Assembly (NCBI GenBank): GCA_904066235.2 | Contig: CAJFCV020000002.1 | Location: 9,548,001-9,612,000, forward strand | Direction: 5' to 3' | DNA length: 64,000 nt | Source: Bursaphelenchus xylophilus | Lineage: Eukaryota; Nematoda; Chromadorea; Rhabditida; Aphelenchoididae | Part shown: positions 1-10,413 of the stretch, one piece after another | Numbering within the stretch: position 1 is the stretch's first letter | Layout: each line of letters starts with the position of its first letter | The notes under the pieces: generated by a model | Database searches by the model: none | What the model saw: only the letters and a program-made list of their open reading frames with translations | Told to the model about the DNA's origin: nothing | Translations under genes and position numbers: made by a program

Positions 1-270
1 GAAAAATTATTGCGTGTTTCTCCCGCTTCCGTTTGGCCTGACGCGGAGTGATTGCGTATCGCAGAAAATATTGCGTAATTACCTTGCAAATCTCGTATGG
101 GTCCTTGTTCTTGTCTCTGGATCATCACAATGCCATAATTCCATTTCATAGTAACAAATTTAACATTTTATTTAAAATTTTCACATTTTAACATTTTTGC
201 GGCCAAATTTTTGGCGCTTATTTAACTTCCGTTTTTAACATTGAAGATTTTGAAATTTTATAACGCAAGA
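1..270. other. AT-rich DNA without a gene
   Basis: No supported gene on either strand. Several short TTGCGTA-like words recur in the first 80 bases. The stretch leads directly into the satellite that follows. Confidence 0.4.
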
Positions 271-1045
271 AAAAGACAGGTCATGAAAAATAATTACAAT
301 TGTCGAAATCAGCGCCCTCGATTACCTCTAAATCGAGTAGTTGTGAAAAAAATTAAAAGAATTACTACTTTACAGTACTACTTAAGCAAAATTGTAAGAA
401 TCATAAAAAATAAATATGATATTCGAAATCAGCGCCATCAACTACCTATAAGTCCACTATTCGATGAAAAAAATCAAAAATTACTACTTTACAGTACTAC
501 TTAAGCAAAATTGTAAGAATCATAAAAAATAAATATAATATTCGAAATCAGCGCCATCAACTACCTATAAGTCCACTATTCGATGAAAAAATAAAAAATT
601 ACTACTTTACAGTACTACTTAAGCAAAATTGTAAGAATCATAAAAAATAAATATGATATTCGAAATCAGCGCCATCAACTACCTATAAGTCCACTATTCG
701 ATGAAAAAAATCAAAAATTACTACTTTACAGTACTACTTAAGCAAAATTGTAAGAATCATAAAAAATAAATATAATATTCGAAATCAGCGCCATCAACTA
801 CCTATAAGTCCACTATTCGATGAAAAAATAAAAAATTACTACTTTACAGTACTACTTAAGCTAAATTGTAAGAATCATAAAAAATAAATATAATATTCGA
901 AATCAGCGCCATCGATTACCTATAAGTCCACTATTCGATGAAAAAATAAAAAATTACTACATTACAGTACTACTTAAGCGAAATTGTAAGAATCATAAAA
1001 AATGAATATCATTTTCGAAATCAGCGCCATCGATTACCCCTATAT
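271..1045. repeat. Tandem satellite, 118-120 bp unit, about 6-7 copies
   Basis: The word CGAAATCAGCGCC recurs at about 304, 424, 543, 661, 780, 898 and 1016, giving periods of 118-120 bp. Each unit also carries ACTACCTATAAGTCCACTA and TTACAGTACTACTTAAGC. Central copies are nearly identical while the first and last are diverged, as expected for an array homogenised by unequal exchange. The ORF that crosses it is a by-product of the repeat, not a gene. Confidence 0.95.
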
Positions 1046-1167
1046 CCTACATTTGGTCATAATCTCAGAATTTTTACTTATTACGCAATCACCACTACGA
1101 ATTTTCAAATTTTTTAGCCCGAGGTGTGACTACCACCATAAAATATGACCCTACACTAATTTTTGTA

Positions 1168-1285
1168 TTTGGGGGCATAATGGGAATATTTTGGGGGCAC
1201 CTTCCAACCTCCTATTTGGGGGCATGTGTTTGGGGGCAGAATGGGAGAATTTGGGGGCAGAATGGTATTAATTTAGGGGCAGCCA
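1168..1285 (+). repeat. G-rich short tandem repeat (TTTGGGGGCA)
   Basis: Five to six imperfect copies of TTTGGGGGCA, some followed by GAATGGGA, lie in about 115 bases. The runs of five guanines could fold as a G-quadruplex on the plus strand. Overlapping ORFs in two frames look like products of the repeat. Confidence 0.75.
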
Positions 1286-1566
1286 TTGCGTTGTCCACCT
1301 GCCTTGGTCCTCTGTATTTCCGTATTTCGAACCGGACGGGATCTGTTCCACTACGTAAGGCAGCAAACTCAACTCCAATTTTTCCAACGGCAACCAAATG
1401 GAGCATCTTTCCCCATGCCGAAGACCGGAGAACAAGAGAAAAATTTTGCGATTTTTTTATGTATGTCTCGACCTGTAACTGTACAAATTGTCAGCAAAAA
1501 ATCTCGGATACGCTTTAAAAATTTTTACTCTAAATTTGACCTAAATTTTATCAATATCTATTCTGC

Positions 1567-1833
1567 AAGACCCTGCAAAAGCTGAACGAATTGGGCTACG
1601 AAACTCTGCCTCATCCACCATACTCGCCGGACCTCTCGCCCACCGACTACCACTTTTTCAAGCACCTGGACAACTTCCTGCAGGAGAAATGCTTCAAAAA
1701 CCAAGACGACGCCAAAACCGCCTTCGCCGACTTTATCGCCTCCAGAACTCCGGATTTTTACGCTACCGGCATAAGTAAACTTGTTTCTCGTTGGCAAAAG
1801 TGTGTTGATTCTAATGGTTTTTATTTCGATTAA
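1567..1833 (+). pseudogene. mariner transposase, C-terminal fragment
   Basis: About 88 codons read as the C-terminal end of a mariner-family transposase, the DDE/D enzyme that cuts and pastes the element at TA sites. Visible landmarks are the proline-rich block LPHPPYSPDLSPTDYHFFKH and the closing RWQKCVDSNG before TAA. Similarity starts abruptly near 1567 at TLQKLNELGYE; the N-terminal DNA-binding half and the first catalytic aspartates are absent, so the copy cannot encode a working enzyme. The remaining frame is open and has normal codon usage, which suggests a fairly recent truncation. The end of the reading frame is followed by a mariner-like right terminus. Confidence 0.9.
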
Positions 1834-1912
1834 TAAAGTTTATCATAAACAAAGTTATGGTGTTTTAAAGTTAAAGGTTAAAATCCGACATTTCATATTG
1901 AACAACCTAATA
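1567..1912 (+). mobile_element. 5'-truncated mariner element with right terminal repeat
   Basis: The transposase fragment is followed by about 75 bp of non-coding DNA ending TGAACAACCTAA and then TA at 1911-1912. The reverse complement TTAGGTTGTTCA matches the right end of the MITE at 20726-20997, so both belong to one mariner lineage. I saw no left terminus upstream. Confidence 0.75.
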
Positions 1913-2614
1913 CATCTACTGTATCAAGAGATTCATTGATAAAAAATCTTGGATTTTTCAATTCAACTTTTTTCAGAAGTTTATATCTTTATTTTTATCC
2001 ATCAAAAACAACATCTCATCGCAAAGAACGCGGCCAAAAACTATTTTTTTTTTGGCTTTTCCCATCAAACACGTGTCCTCTCCACATTTGGCTTCTTCAT
2101 AACTCGGATGACAAGTGGCGTCACAAATCTCTCATCTTTTTTTCTATGCATCACTCTTTTCGTTCGGGTCGGAAAATTTGAACCCAACAAAAAATTCTTT
2201 TTAATCCACTGGCAACTATTTCCTTACTTGGAAAATCTTTTCAAATTCGCTTTTCTATTCAAAAAATGTTTCCAATTTTTTGCCCTACTAATCAAATTAA
2301 TTAAAATTCGAAGAAAAATTCGAAAAAATATTTCTTTTCGTTTCAAATGACGTCATCAATCATGTTCTCGAGTTTCAAACGAGAAAAAATTTCCGAAAAA
2401 TTTTGCCTCCGGGCCAAAGGACAAAAAAATATTCGCTCTGGAATTCGAATATCGATGTGTTGGATGAGTTTTATGAATAGCGAGACAATTTGGACGCCTT
2501 TTGCGAACATTCGCCGGGGGGTTTTCGGCGCAAAATGAGAGTAATATTACCCGGCCATCCGGCTTTCTGATACTTCAAGATTAATTTGATAAAGTTTCGC
2601 TGCAGACGGCAAAA
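1913..2614. other. AT-rich intergenic DNA, no gene supported
   Basis: ORFs of up to 133 codons here are AT-driven (Phe/Lys/Ile rich), overlap one another in different frames and resemble nothing I recognise. No splice-bounded exon was seen. Confidence 0.45.
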
Positions 2615-2622
2615 TGTTTGTT

Positions 2623-2988
2623 GGGGCTAAGGTAGTACAGCCCCCCAGTCCAGTTTAGCCCCCCATAACCCAGTATAACCCCCCTCGTCCATTCTAAACT
2701 CCAAAATTTATTTCAAAGAATTAATCCAAGTTGTATGGTCCAGTACAAGCCCCCTACGTTTTAGATCAAGCCCCTTACGTTTTAGATCAAGCCCCCTCCG
2801 TTTAGAAAAAGCCCCCTACGTTTTAGGTCAAGCCCCCTATGTTTTAGATCAAACCCCCAACGTAGTAGATCAAACCCCCACTTACATGTTTTGTATTATT
2901 CTAATTTGTTCATTATGTGGGGTGTGAAACGGGCAAAACAGTGGGGGTTTGAACTACCTTTCGTGGGGGGCTGAACTATCGAAGCCCC
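2623..2988. mobile_element. Non-autonomous hAT-like element with internal minisatellite
   Basis: Imperfect inverted ends (GGGGCTAAGGTAGTACAGCC on the left, its counterpart ending GAAGCCCC on the right) are flanked by the exact 8-bp duplication TGTTTGTT at 2615-2622 and 2989-2996. An 8-bp duplication is typical of hAT transposons. There is no transposase; the interior is a C-rich minisatellite. Confidence 0.8.
2735..2885. repeat. Minisatellite, about 20-22 bp unit (CCCCCTACGTTTTAGATCAAG)
   Basis: Six to seven units of the type AAGCCCCCTACGTTTTAGAT follow one another inside the hAT-like element. Later units drift to CAAACCCCCAACGTAGTAGA. Confidence 0.85.
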
Positions 2989-3157
2989 TGTTTGTTTTGT
3001 TGCCTGATTCTTTTTTTTTTGAATTTTTTGATGGGAGAGGTGGAATGATAGCGAGTTAAAAATCTTGTTTTTGATGATGAAATGGGGACTTTGGTAGCTT
3101 TTATTTTACAGAGGGAATCTTAGGAGTACGAGGCTGTAATTTTGATAAAAATTGGGA

Positions 3158-3331
3158 TTACTCTGTCGGAAAAATAGTAAGCACAATGCCACATAAAAAT
3201 GTACACCAATAAATTTGTCGCTGAAATGAAAAAATATTTGATTTTGCCGCGACACAATGCATTTTCTCGGCGACGATGCGATTTTTGATGCGACAGAGCG
3301 CTCATTATTTTTACGACAGACTGATGTCTGT
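3158..3331. mobile_element. Fold-back MITE, CTGTCGGGAAAATAATGAGC family
   Basis: The left end CTCTGTCGGAAAAATAGTAA is matched by an inverted right end CTCATTATTTTTACGACAGA. The middle carries the family signature TTTGCCGCGACACAATGCAT and GATGCGATTTTTGATGCGAC. It is a diverged copy without coding capacity. Confidence 0.8.
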
Positions 3332-3500
3332 CGTAAATCAAGTCGTTATGTTTTCACAGCTCAGAAACCTTCCTTTTACCCTTTTAAATCCCATATTTCC
3401 TCATATAAAAATCTCGCGAATCCCGGCTACCTGGCCATCAAGCTGGGGAGTACATATGTAATTTTTCAAGTACCCCCAAAAAATTTTATTTGATACGACT

Positions 3501-4270
3501 AGAGGTGGCAATCGGGCTGGGCCGGGCCTGAGCAGATTTGAAAAAGCCCTGGGCCGGCTTGACCGCTTCGGCCCGCGGGCCGGGCCGACACTTTCGGCCC
3601 GGCCCGGCCCGGAAGGTAGATAAGTAAAAAATTTTTAATGCTAAACCAGCAAAATAAAGCACAAATGCTTTGTAGAATGGATGGAAATTAGATTAAACTT
3701 TTTTTTACTTATACGCTGTTTTACTACTTTTTAAAATTATGTATATGTGTAGGTAACTTATTATGTATATGTAAAATCCCACCCAAATATGCAAGGGTCG
3801 GGCAAAAATCTCCGAATTTTTTTATGATAAATTTAAAAATTTCACTGTAATTTTGATTCCTTGATGTAAATGAAAGTGTTTAAACAGTTTTTGGTTATCC
3901 ATGTACCTTATAACGTCCATACTTTTATATAGCTAACTTCCTATAGGATTAAAAAATTCAACACAATCCAACTTTTTGGCTAGGTTTTAGCTACCTGTAC
4001 GGATGTTCCAGTCATCCGACTAGACTCTTTAATTTCACGCAGACACACGTAAAACCCTTCTGGAAAGCATAAGAACTTCCAGTAGAAAGTGCAAAGACTT
4101 TTATCCAACTTTTCTGTATTAGCGGGCCAAACCGGGTCGGGCCGGGCCGGCCTGGGCTTTCATCGGGCCGGGCCGGGCCTGAGAAAATTTGAAAAAGCCC
4201 TGGGCCGGCCTGGTCACTTCGTCCCGCGGGCCGGGCCGCAAAATTCGGCCCGGCCCGATTGCCACCTCTA
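3501..4270. mobile_element. Non-autonomous hAT element with GGGCCGGGCC arms (770 bp)
   Basis: Perfect terminal inverted repeats TAGAGGTGGCAATCGGGC / GCCCGATTGCCACCTCTA are flanked by the exact 8-bp duplication GATACGAC at 3493-3500 and 4271-4278. Sub-terminal arms are runs of GGGCCGGGCC-type sequence; the roughly 500 bp core is AT-rich with no ORF. The target lies in the right part of a fold-back MITE, whose terminus resumes at 4271 (CTCATTATTTTTGCAACAGA). Confidence 0.92.
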
Positions 4271-4312
4271 GATACGACAGGCTCATTATTTTTGCAACAG
4301 ACTTGTAGCCCA

Positions 4313-4960
4313 CGTACCTTTCGCTACTAATTTTTAATCTCTCTTTTCAGCCGCACATTCAGATATTAGACGTTGTTTTTTGCCTGAAAGACATGTGAAA
4401 AGATCAAAGACTTTTTCAAAACTTTTTGTGACCTTTCCATGATAAAAAAAAAGATTTCAAATATGTTGTAAGAATATCGACTTTTTGCTAACAAAATCTG
4501 TAAACCCCTAGCTTCCAACCTTGCATATTTTTTTTTACTTTCATCCCAGCTTTACTTACCCTTTATGCCATCCGGATCTTTCGAGAAAAATGATTTTTGG
4601 AGTCTTTCCATTTGTTCTGATCACTTGTCTGATCAGTAACTAAAATGTTTTTGTTTATAGTGCCAATTAAAAAATGAAATTCCAGAGGATCTAAAGAACA
4701 CTGCTGGAGGTTCACTTTTTATTTTTTTTTGGGTTTTTGCGGGCCATTGGAACATTGGAAAAACATAGTCCAAAAAATAGCGGTTGTATTTTAAACTTTT
4801 CGAGAAACTGCCATACGAAATTACAGGCTGAAGATAACAAGTGAAGTGCTCGAACCCTGTTATTATGCAATAACCTTTCAATATTTTGAAGAGGGGCTGA
4901 AGACAGGCTACATATTTTTTTGCTGCTAATTTTAGCGGCTGCATTGCGTGCAAGGCCGAG
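4313..4960. other. Intergenic DNA, no gene supported
   Basis: A 142-codon open frame on the minus strand (4633-5061) overlaps a fold-back MITE at its start and shows no recognisable domain or codon bias. I treat it as chance. Confidence 0.4.
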
Positions 4961-4962
4961 AT

Positions 4963-5114
4963 ATCAGTCTGGCGGGGGAAATATGTAATGAGAGAAATGT
5001 CGCTGGGCCGATCGTGTCGATGAAGTGAAAAGCACTTTGATTTTGTCGCGACACAATTCATCTTCGGTGATGAGATTTTTGATACGACAAAATTATCATT
5101 ATTTTCCCGACATA
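4963..5114. mobile_element. Fold-back MITE, CTGTCGGGAAAATAATGAGC family
   Basis: The left end TATCAGTCTGGCGGGGGAAA and right end TTATTTTCCCGACATACCGA bracket the family core (GTGAAAAGCACTTTGATTTT, TTTTGTCGCGACACAATTCA). Confidence 0.8.
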
Positions 5115-5510
5115 CCGATATTTATTTAATGATCCTTTTAGACAAAAGTGTATAGAAAATGACTTTTGTCCCCCTTTTTTGAGTTGATTTTTGAAAACTG
5201 TCCCTGGATTTTGAAATACAGCTATATAGTTTGCCCTGCTATAATCTTTTTTATTACTAGGTTGTCAGTAGGCTATGTGCCAAATTTGCTCGAAATTGGT
5301 ACACTTGGGACCGAGTTACAAGGGGGCAGAACTTTTGGCGCAGATTTAATAGAGTAGTGTAATAGAGTAAGCCAATTTGCTAACTTGGTGATGACAGAAA
5401 AGCGTCCAATTTCTATGGCTATTTCTGACTAAAAACATGTAAAGTTCTGCAAAGTGCAAGAAAAGAATGTCGCATAAGTCTTGCTTAAAATTAACCTCAA
5501 TTTGCGCTTA

Positions 5511-5958
5511 CAGGGAAGTACCCCAAGTGCGACGCTCAGATTTTCTTTAAATTTTGCACACACGTCGAGTATGGACTAAATATCAATTCCTGAAAATTTT
5601 AGCTCGCGCTTTGCGGGCGCCCCCGAGATATCGAACGATTTTTGCCGCCGAGAGAGCAGGCTAAACGTGGAGAGCGGTCAGAGAGAAAAACGCTTTTTGG
5701 CCATAACTTTGGCAGTTTCGTGCGGAAAAATTTGAGTTTTTGTAGAAACATTATCCTTTACGGTAGAAATAGGCATGAAACTTTTCGTGCCAAAATTCGG
5801 CAAAAAGTCCTAAATTTTGGCCAACTTTCGATCTAAAAATCTCGGCTGTTTCTGCAAAGCGCGAGCTAGGATTCTCGCCTGTATCTTAGAAAAAGTCATT
5901 CTAAATTTGTGCCAAGTTTGATCAAAATCTGAGCGTCGCACTTGGAGTACTTCCCCTG
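5511..5958. mobile_element. Tc4/Tc5-like TNA element, 448 bp non-autonomous
   Basis: The ends CAGGGAAGTACCCCAAGTGC and GCACTTGGAGTACTTCCCCTG are inverted repeats flanked by TTA on both sides (5508-5510, 5959-5961). The TNA duplication with CAAGGGAAG-type ends is what I recall for nematode Tc4/Tc5 elements. The interior carries the phrase CGGTCAGAGAGAAAAACGCT, shared by all copies in the window. Its 64-codon ORF recurs in the other copies and is a repeat by-product. Confidence 0.85.
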
Positions 5959-6029
5959 TTAGTTTCATCAAAATCTGATCGTCCCATTTTGCGAATTGCC
6001 TTTTTTATACTAGTAAATTCAGTTTTTCT

Positions 6030-6520
6030 TCAATTTTAACCTCCCCAAACTCCTCGGGTTCATTCTCCATCTGAACTCTCAAATCTTGCGTTTTCCCCGT
6101 CCCAGACCGTCCATACGATCTCACGCCGCTCTTCCTGCCGCTGTTTACCTTATGCGTAATCTGTCAATGTCGTGAAAAGATAAATAAGAAAGTCCGCGGC
6201 TCGCGAAAACAATGCCCGAGTCATTTTCTCATCCCGCGGCGCTTCATGCGGCCGTTGTTTACGGTCTCTTTCCCCTTTTTTGGATTACGAATTTTTGGCT
6301 CGAATTTGGATAATTATTCCGCTGGCCCGCCGGGGTTTTCCTCAAATGACCCCCCACAAATCAATTGAAGGGCCTTCGTTGGGCGCGGGCGGTTTGTGAC
6401 GTCGGGGGCAACAGTTGATGAACTTGTTTTAGAGGGCAAAGAAGTTGTTTTTTGACGGGGCAAAATTGGTGGTAAATTGAATAGTTATGGGCTGTTTTCT
6501 GCGTCTATGTAATTTGCTAG
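6030..6520. other. Unique GC-richer block without an identified exon
   Basis: This stretch is distinctly GC-richer than its surroundings (for example CCCGCGGCGCTTCATGCGGC near 6240) and does not match the repeat families seen elsewhere. No long ORF or clear acceptor-donor pair is present. It could be regulatory DNA. Confidence 0.3.
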
Positions 6521-7030
6521 GGCTTCTTTCGCACAGGGGCAATAGCGAGGGAGCTTGCTTGCTCCGAAATGCATGCAGTTTTTTTGGGGATAGAAGATTG
6601 AACATTGTTTTTTTAACGCATATGCAAATTTGAAACCGGAAAAACGAGCTTCAAGTGTGGCGTAACTTTTGATGAAAATTGGGACAACTTCAGATCAGAT
6701 TTTAACAAAATATGTGCTAGATTTTTAGCCCGCAAGTTTAGGAGAAATCTTTGATGTCGGGCCTTTACACTTTGCCCTGTTAAATGCCATGTACGAAGCT
6801 CTATATAGTAAAATTTTTCGAAAATTTACACATGGCCCGGGCCCAAACGAAAATTAAAACTTGTACTAATATGCCTTCCGGAAAGTCGCCAAACTGATTT
6901 TTGGCACTTGCACTGTGCAGAAAAGCTCAGGAACACCCTGAAAAAAGCCTTTTGCGCAGTGCAAGGTGGGCTTTTGTTTTCTCACAGTGGATGTCGCAAA
7001 AATCACTCTAGCGACTTTGAGAACCAACAA

Positions 7031-7183
7031 TCAGTTTGTTGGGGAAATAATGTGGATTCTTCGCGCCTTCAAATCGCCCGGCATTGCTTTGTTACGGCTA
7101 GCCGCCGTTGGGGATTTGGTGCGCGACTGCGGCGAGGCAAGAAACTTTTCTGCGACAAATCCACATGATTTTTCCGACAGACT
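7031..7183. mobile_element. Variant fold-back MITE (ATAATGTGGATT subfamily)
   Basis: GGGGAAATAATGTGGATTC near the left and ACAAATCCACATGATTTTTC near the right are inverted ends; the second copy at 22660-22795 has the same ATAATGTGGATT signature in place of ATAATGAGC. The ORFs here lie inside the repeat. Confidence 0.65.
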
Positions 7184-7192
7184 TTTTCCAAC

Positions 7193-7353
7193 CTGTCGGG
7201 AAAATAATGAGCACACTGTCGGATTGAAAATCACATTGCTGATGAGAAAATGAATTGTATCTATTTTTTATTATTTTTCACTTCAGCTAAAACGCGACCG
7301 GGGCAGCGACATTGCGCTCATTATTTTCCCGACAGACTGATAGAAGCGTTCCT
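7193..7353. mobile_element. Fold-back MITE, CTGTCGGGAAAATAATGAGC family
   Basis: The left end CTGTCGGGAAAATAATGAGC and right end GCTCATTATTTTCCCGACAG are perfect inverted repeats of 20 bp. The interior is partly AT-rich replacement sequence but keeps the internal CACTTCAG stretch of the family. Confidence 0.9.
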
Positions 7354-7424
7354 GTTGTAAAAAATTTTTTCGCATGAGCGAAAACTTTCAAAGCTGTAGC
7401 GAGCGGGTCTCTACCGCAGTGGGG

Positions 7425-7846
7425 TTGGGTTCCATGGATAAAGTTCCTTATTTTGGCCACAACAAAGGTACTCCGCGAACTGCGCCCAAGCTTGGGCACT
7501 AAAGTTAGAAAAAACGCTTCGACCTAGCTGGCACTGAATTACTATAATAGCTCAATAGTTTTAAGGGTGCCTACGAAGGCTGTGACGACTCATTTAGTTC
7601 CATACGGAGGCAATAAGTTTAGTTCCGGACATGTTTCATCGTATAAAGTGTAAAATCACAGGCTGCAGCCGTTTTTGAAGGGTAAGGTGGCACGTAAAAA
7701 AGAAGATGCCTCACTAGCTAAATCGACTGTCCGGGCATTGACAACGATGAATTGAGCGTGCACGCTAAATTTGGGATAATTCCGACCAGTTTCCGCAAAG
7801 TTATAAGTTGTGGCCAAAGTAAGGAACTTTTACCGGTTCCATAAAG
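7425..7846. repeat. Inverted repeat pair, arms about 38 bp
   Basis: The left arm (AAGTTCCTTATTTTGGCCAC, 7438-7463 region) and right arm (GTGGCCAAAGTAAGGAACTT, 7812-7832 region) are reverse complements with few mismatches and include GGTTCC at their outer ends. Possibly an unclassified fold-back element. Confidence 0.6.
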
Positions 7847-8154
7847 TATGTGTATTACGGGACGACGATCCGGTATGATACTCTTGATTGGTCTTGCTAT
7901 CGTATTTTTTCACAATTCTTTCTACCCCTCTCATTTCCTTAACTCGAAAACCCATAACAGAACCCGTCTAATGTTTCGCAATTTTGCGCCTTCACATCTT
8001 GCCGGATTACATAAACACCACTTGATTATTCCCAACCTGTTTTCCACATCCCCGTCGGCCGCTTGTTTCAATGTCTGTTTGCAATGGGCAAGTAAAGTGC
8101 ACTTCCTGAAGCCCTCGGATTTCTTCTTCGCCCCGCTCCTCAATCTTCTGTTTT

Positions 8155-8358
8155 ATGCACATGAATGGGCGTCTATGTGGAGAAGATGTGGGGTACTTGG
8201 CTATGGAATGTTTTCAGAAATTACATGCTGTTCGGCTTGATGGCCAGGTAGAGAGGATTGGTGGGGTTTTGATGGGAAATGTGGGATTTGAAATGGTTAC
8301 AAAAGAGGGTATTCTGACAATTTGTGAGCTGTGGCAACATAACGGCTTGATTTTGTAA
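8155..8358 (+). other. Unassigned 67-codon open frame
   Basis: This short frame (ending WQHNGLIL then stop) is less AT-biased than the chance ORFs around it, but has no splice signals I can rely on, no recognisable family and no partner exon. I list it as a weak possibility only. Confidence 0.15.
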
Positions 8359-8488
8359 CGAAACAGAAATCCCACAATCGTATTTTACGAAGCAATTTTT
8401 TGTAATAACTTCACTTCACGTTTATTGTTAGTAAAAGGGCTGATTTTCAATTTTTTAGGCAGTTGCCTTAAGACAGCCCTACAAGGGA

Positions 8489-8700
8489 AGTGGTCAACGT
8501 GCGACGCCGAGATCTCCTCTGAATTTTGCGTTCGTGTAGTCTATGCTACTCGTCAATTGCTGAGAATTTAACCCTGCGGTTTGCAGATTTAAACAGAGAT
8601 TTTCAACGACCTTTCTCAGCGAGGGAGTAGGCGAAATGTGGAGAACTGTTGGAGATAAAGAAGGCTTTTAGGTCATGTCAAATTTTAAAACAAGGTTCGC
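8489..8700. mobile_element. Tc4/Tc5-like TNA element, left fragment
   Basis: The left end CAAGGGAAGTGGTCAACGTG, preceded by CTA, is followed by the family interior (GCGACGCCGAGATCTC, then GAGGGAGTAGGCGAAATGTG). The right half is missing. Confidence 0.7.
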
Positions 8701-8967
8701 GAATGACTCGAGAACCCCTTGGCGCATTTTTACCAAGTTGGTCCTACAGGGCTGAAATTCAACCCAGTTAGTACACTAACAAAACAAAAATTTTTGGCAT
8801 GTCTGTTTTTTTGAGATTGGGCTTGCTGTAGGCGTACTGTACTTTTACCGCAAATTTTGTATCACAAAAACTAGACATGCCAGAGAGTCGGGGGTGGTTC
8901 GGATGGATTGGTATCATTATTCTGAGCAAGTTACCTGTTGACAACGTTTTTCTAAAGGTTTGCCTAA

Positions 8968-9992
8968 CAAGGGACCGGCAAATAGTTGCACCCTGCTTTC
9001 TTAACAAAAAATATATCATTTGAAAGAGCGTTAAAAATAGTACACAGCGCAAAAAAAAATTAGCTGCCCAATATATGTTTGGGCAAAGTTATGGCCAAAA
9101 TACAGATTCTAGCCTAATTTCCGCCTCACTTTATAAGCTCTTCGAACTGCAACGGAGTTGTGTCCAGTTGGCCGAGTGGTAGTTGGCCTACTTCCGGCGC
9201 AACAAGTTGGAGTTTCGAATCCGGGCTCTGTAAGTTTTTTGCATTTCGTCTCTTATGTACCACAAAACCATGGTATGTTGACATTTTTAAACAATTTTTG
9301 TTCCTTCACAGATCCATATTTACGGAATTTTTGCGAGTTTTTGGCTTTTTTCGAAACGACCACAAATCTGATGGTGATGAGAGTGGGGTTGCCACTATCG
9401 TAAAATTACAAGGGTGTCATGCCAGTAGCCTGACCGATTATAATTACTGGACGATAATTCAATTTACAAGGACATATAAATAAATTTTTTCGAAAAAATA
9501 CCAAGAGAAAATTGCAAAATCGGCTAAAAACGCGATTGCTGACATAGTGGACTAATCGTTGGTAAGGCTAGGACATACAAAACTTTTGATTTTGATATTT
9601 TTGTTTGTGAATGACCACGATGATCATATAAATGTATTTACAAAGCTTTTTGCTCCAATTTTCCCATTAACCTAGTTTTATTTACAATTTTTTGTAACTA
9701 GCAGTAATTTCTAATAACTTATAACCGAGGAATGGTAAATCCATAAAACGTCCGTGGTAGACGTTTTGGGATGCTAAGAAATCAATGAAAACGATTTCAG
9801 GCCGCTAGGATTACTGTAATATAAGAAACCGGCGTTTTGGCCGCATATGACCCCTTTCATAAAACGGCCGTAACTTTGCCCAAACATATATTGGGCAGCA
9901 ATTTTTTTTGCATTGTACACTATTTTTAATGCTCTTTCAAATGATATATGTTTCGTTAAGAAAGCAGGGTGCAACTATTTGCCGATCCCTTG
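8968..9992. mobile_element. Long-TIR TNA transposon enclosing a tRNA-like sequence (1025 bp)
   Basis: Inverted arms of about 130 bp run inward from CAAGGGACCGGCAAATAGTT on the left and from the matching AACTATTTGCCGATCCCTTG on the right. TAA flanks both ends (8965-8967, 9993-9995), the TNA-type duplication of the Tc4/Tc5-like group. Between the arms lie about 760 bp that include a tRNA-like A box and B box at 9161-9232. No transposase frame is present, so movement would need an enzyme in trans. Confidence 0.82.
9161..9232 (+). tRNA. tRNA-like pseudogene with A and B boxes
   Basis: TTGGCCGAGTGGTAGTTGG matches a Pol III A box/D arm and GGAGTTTCGAATCCGGGCTC matches a B box/T arm at normal tRNA spacing. 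The acceptor ends do not pair convincingly and the anticodon arm is poor, so this is unlikely to be a functional tRNA. It sits inside the transposon at 8968-9992. Confidence 0.5.
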
Positions 9993-10286
9993 TAAGGCAA
10001 GAAAAAGTTAAAAGAGACAAATTTTGATTTATTGCAGAAATATTGCTTTATGAAGTTGAAATCAGACTGAATGTTTTTTGTGACTAAACTTGCGGGAAAC
10101 TGTTAATTTTTAACAAAGTTTTAGCCCTAAAAATTTGTACAGAATTCTGAAAAGTGCAAGATAAAAATCTATGCTTTTTGTAAAGAAGAAGATTCTGGTC
10201 TAATTTTGCACGTAGCTTTGTCAAAATCTAAGTCATCAATTTTGAAAAATCCTCATGTTTTTTATTATAAATTTTCTTGTATAACC

Positions 10287-10413
10287 CTGTCGTGAAAATA
10301 ATGAGCTCAATGTCGAATTGAAAACTACATCTCCGCGAGAAAAATAAATTGTGTCGCGGCAAAATCAAATTGCTTTTTACTTCAGCAACATTGCGCTCAT
10401 TATTTTCCCGACA
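10287..10413. mobile_element. Fold-back MITE, CTGTCGGGAAAATAATGAGC family
   Basis: CCTGTCGTGAAAATAATGAGC at the left and GCTCATTATTTTCCCGACAA at the right flank the family core TGTGTCGCGGCAAAATCAAA. Confidence 0.85.

Noticed and set aside
1126..1566. N-terminal part of the mariner transposase upstream of the C-terminal fragment
   Set aside because: None of the frames in this stretch shows the catalytic or helix-turn-helix motifs; similarity begins abruptly at about 1567.
5642..5836. 64-codon ORF that recurs nearly unchanged at 16269-16463 and in related form elsewhere
   Set aside because: Recurrence follows copies of the TNA element; the frame is interrupted or shifted in other copies and shows no protein-level constraint.
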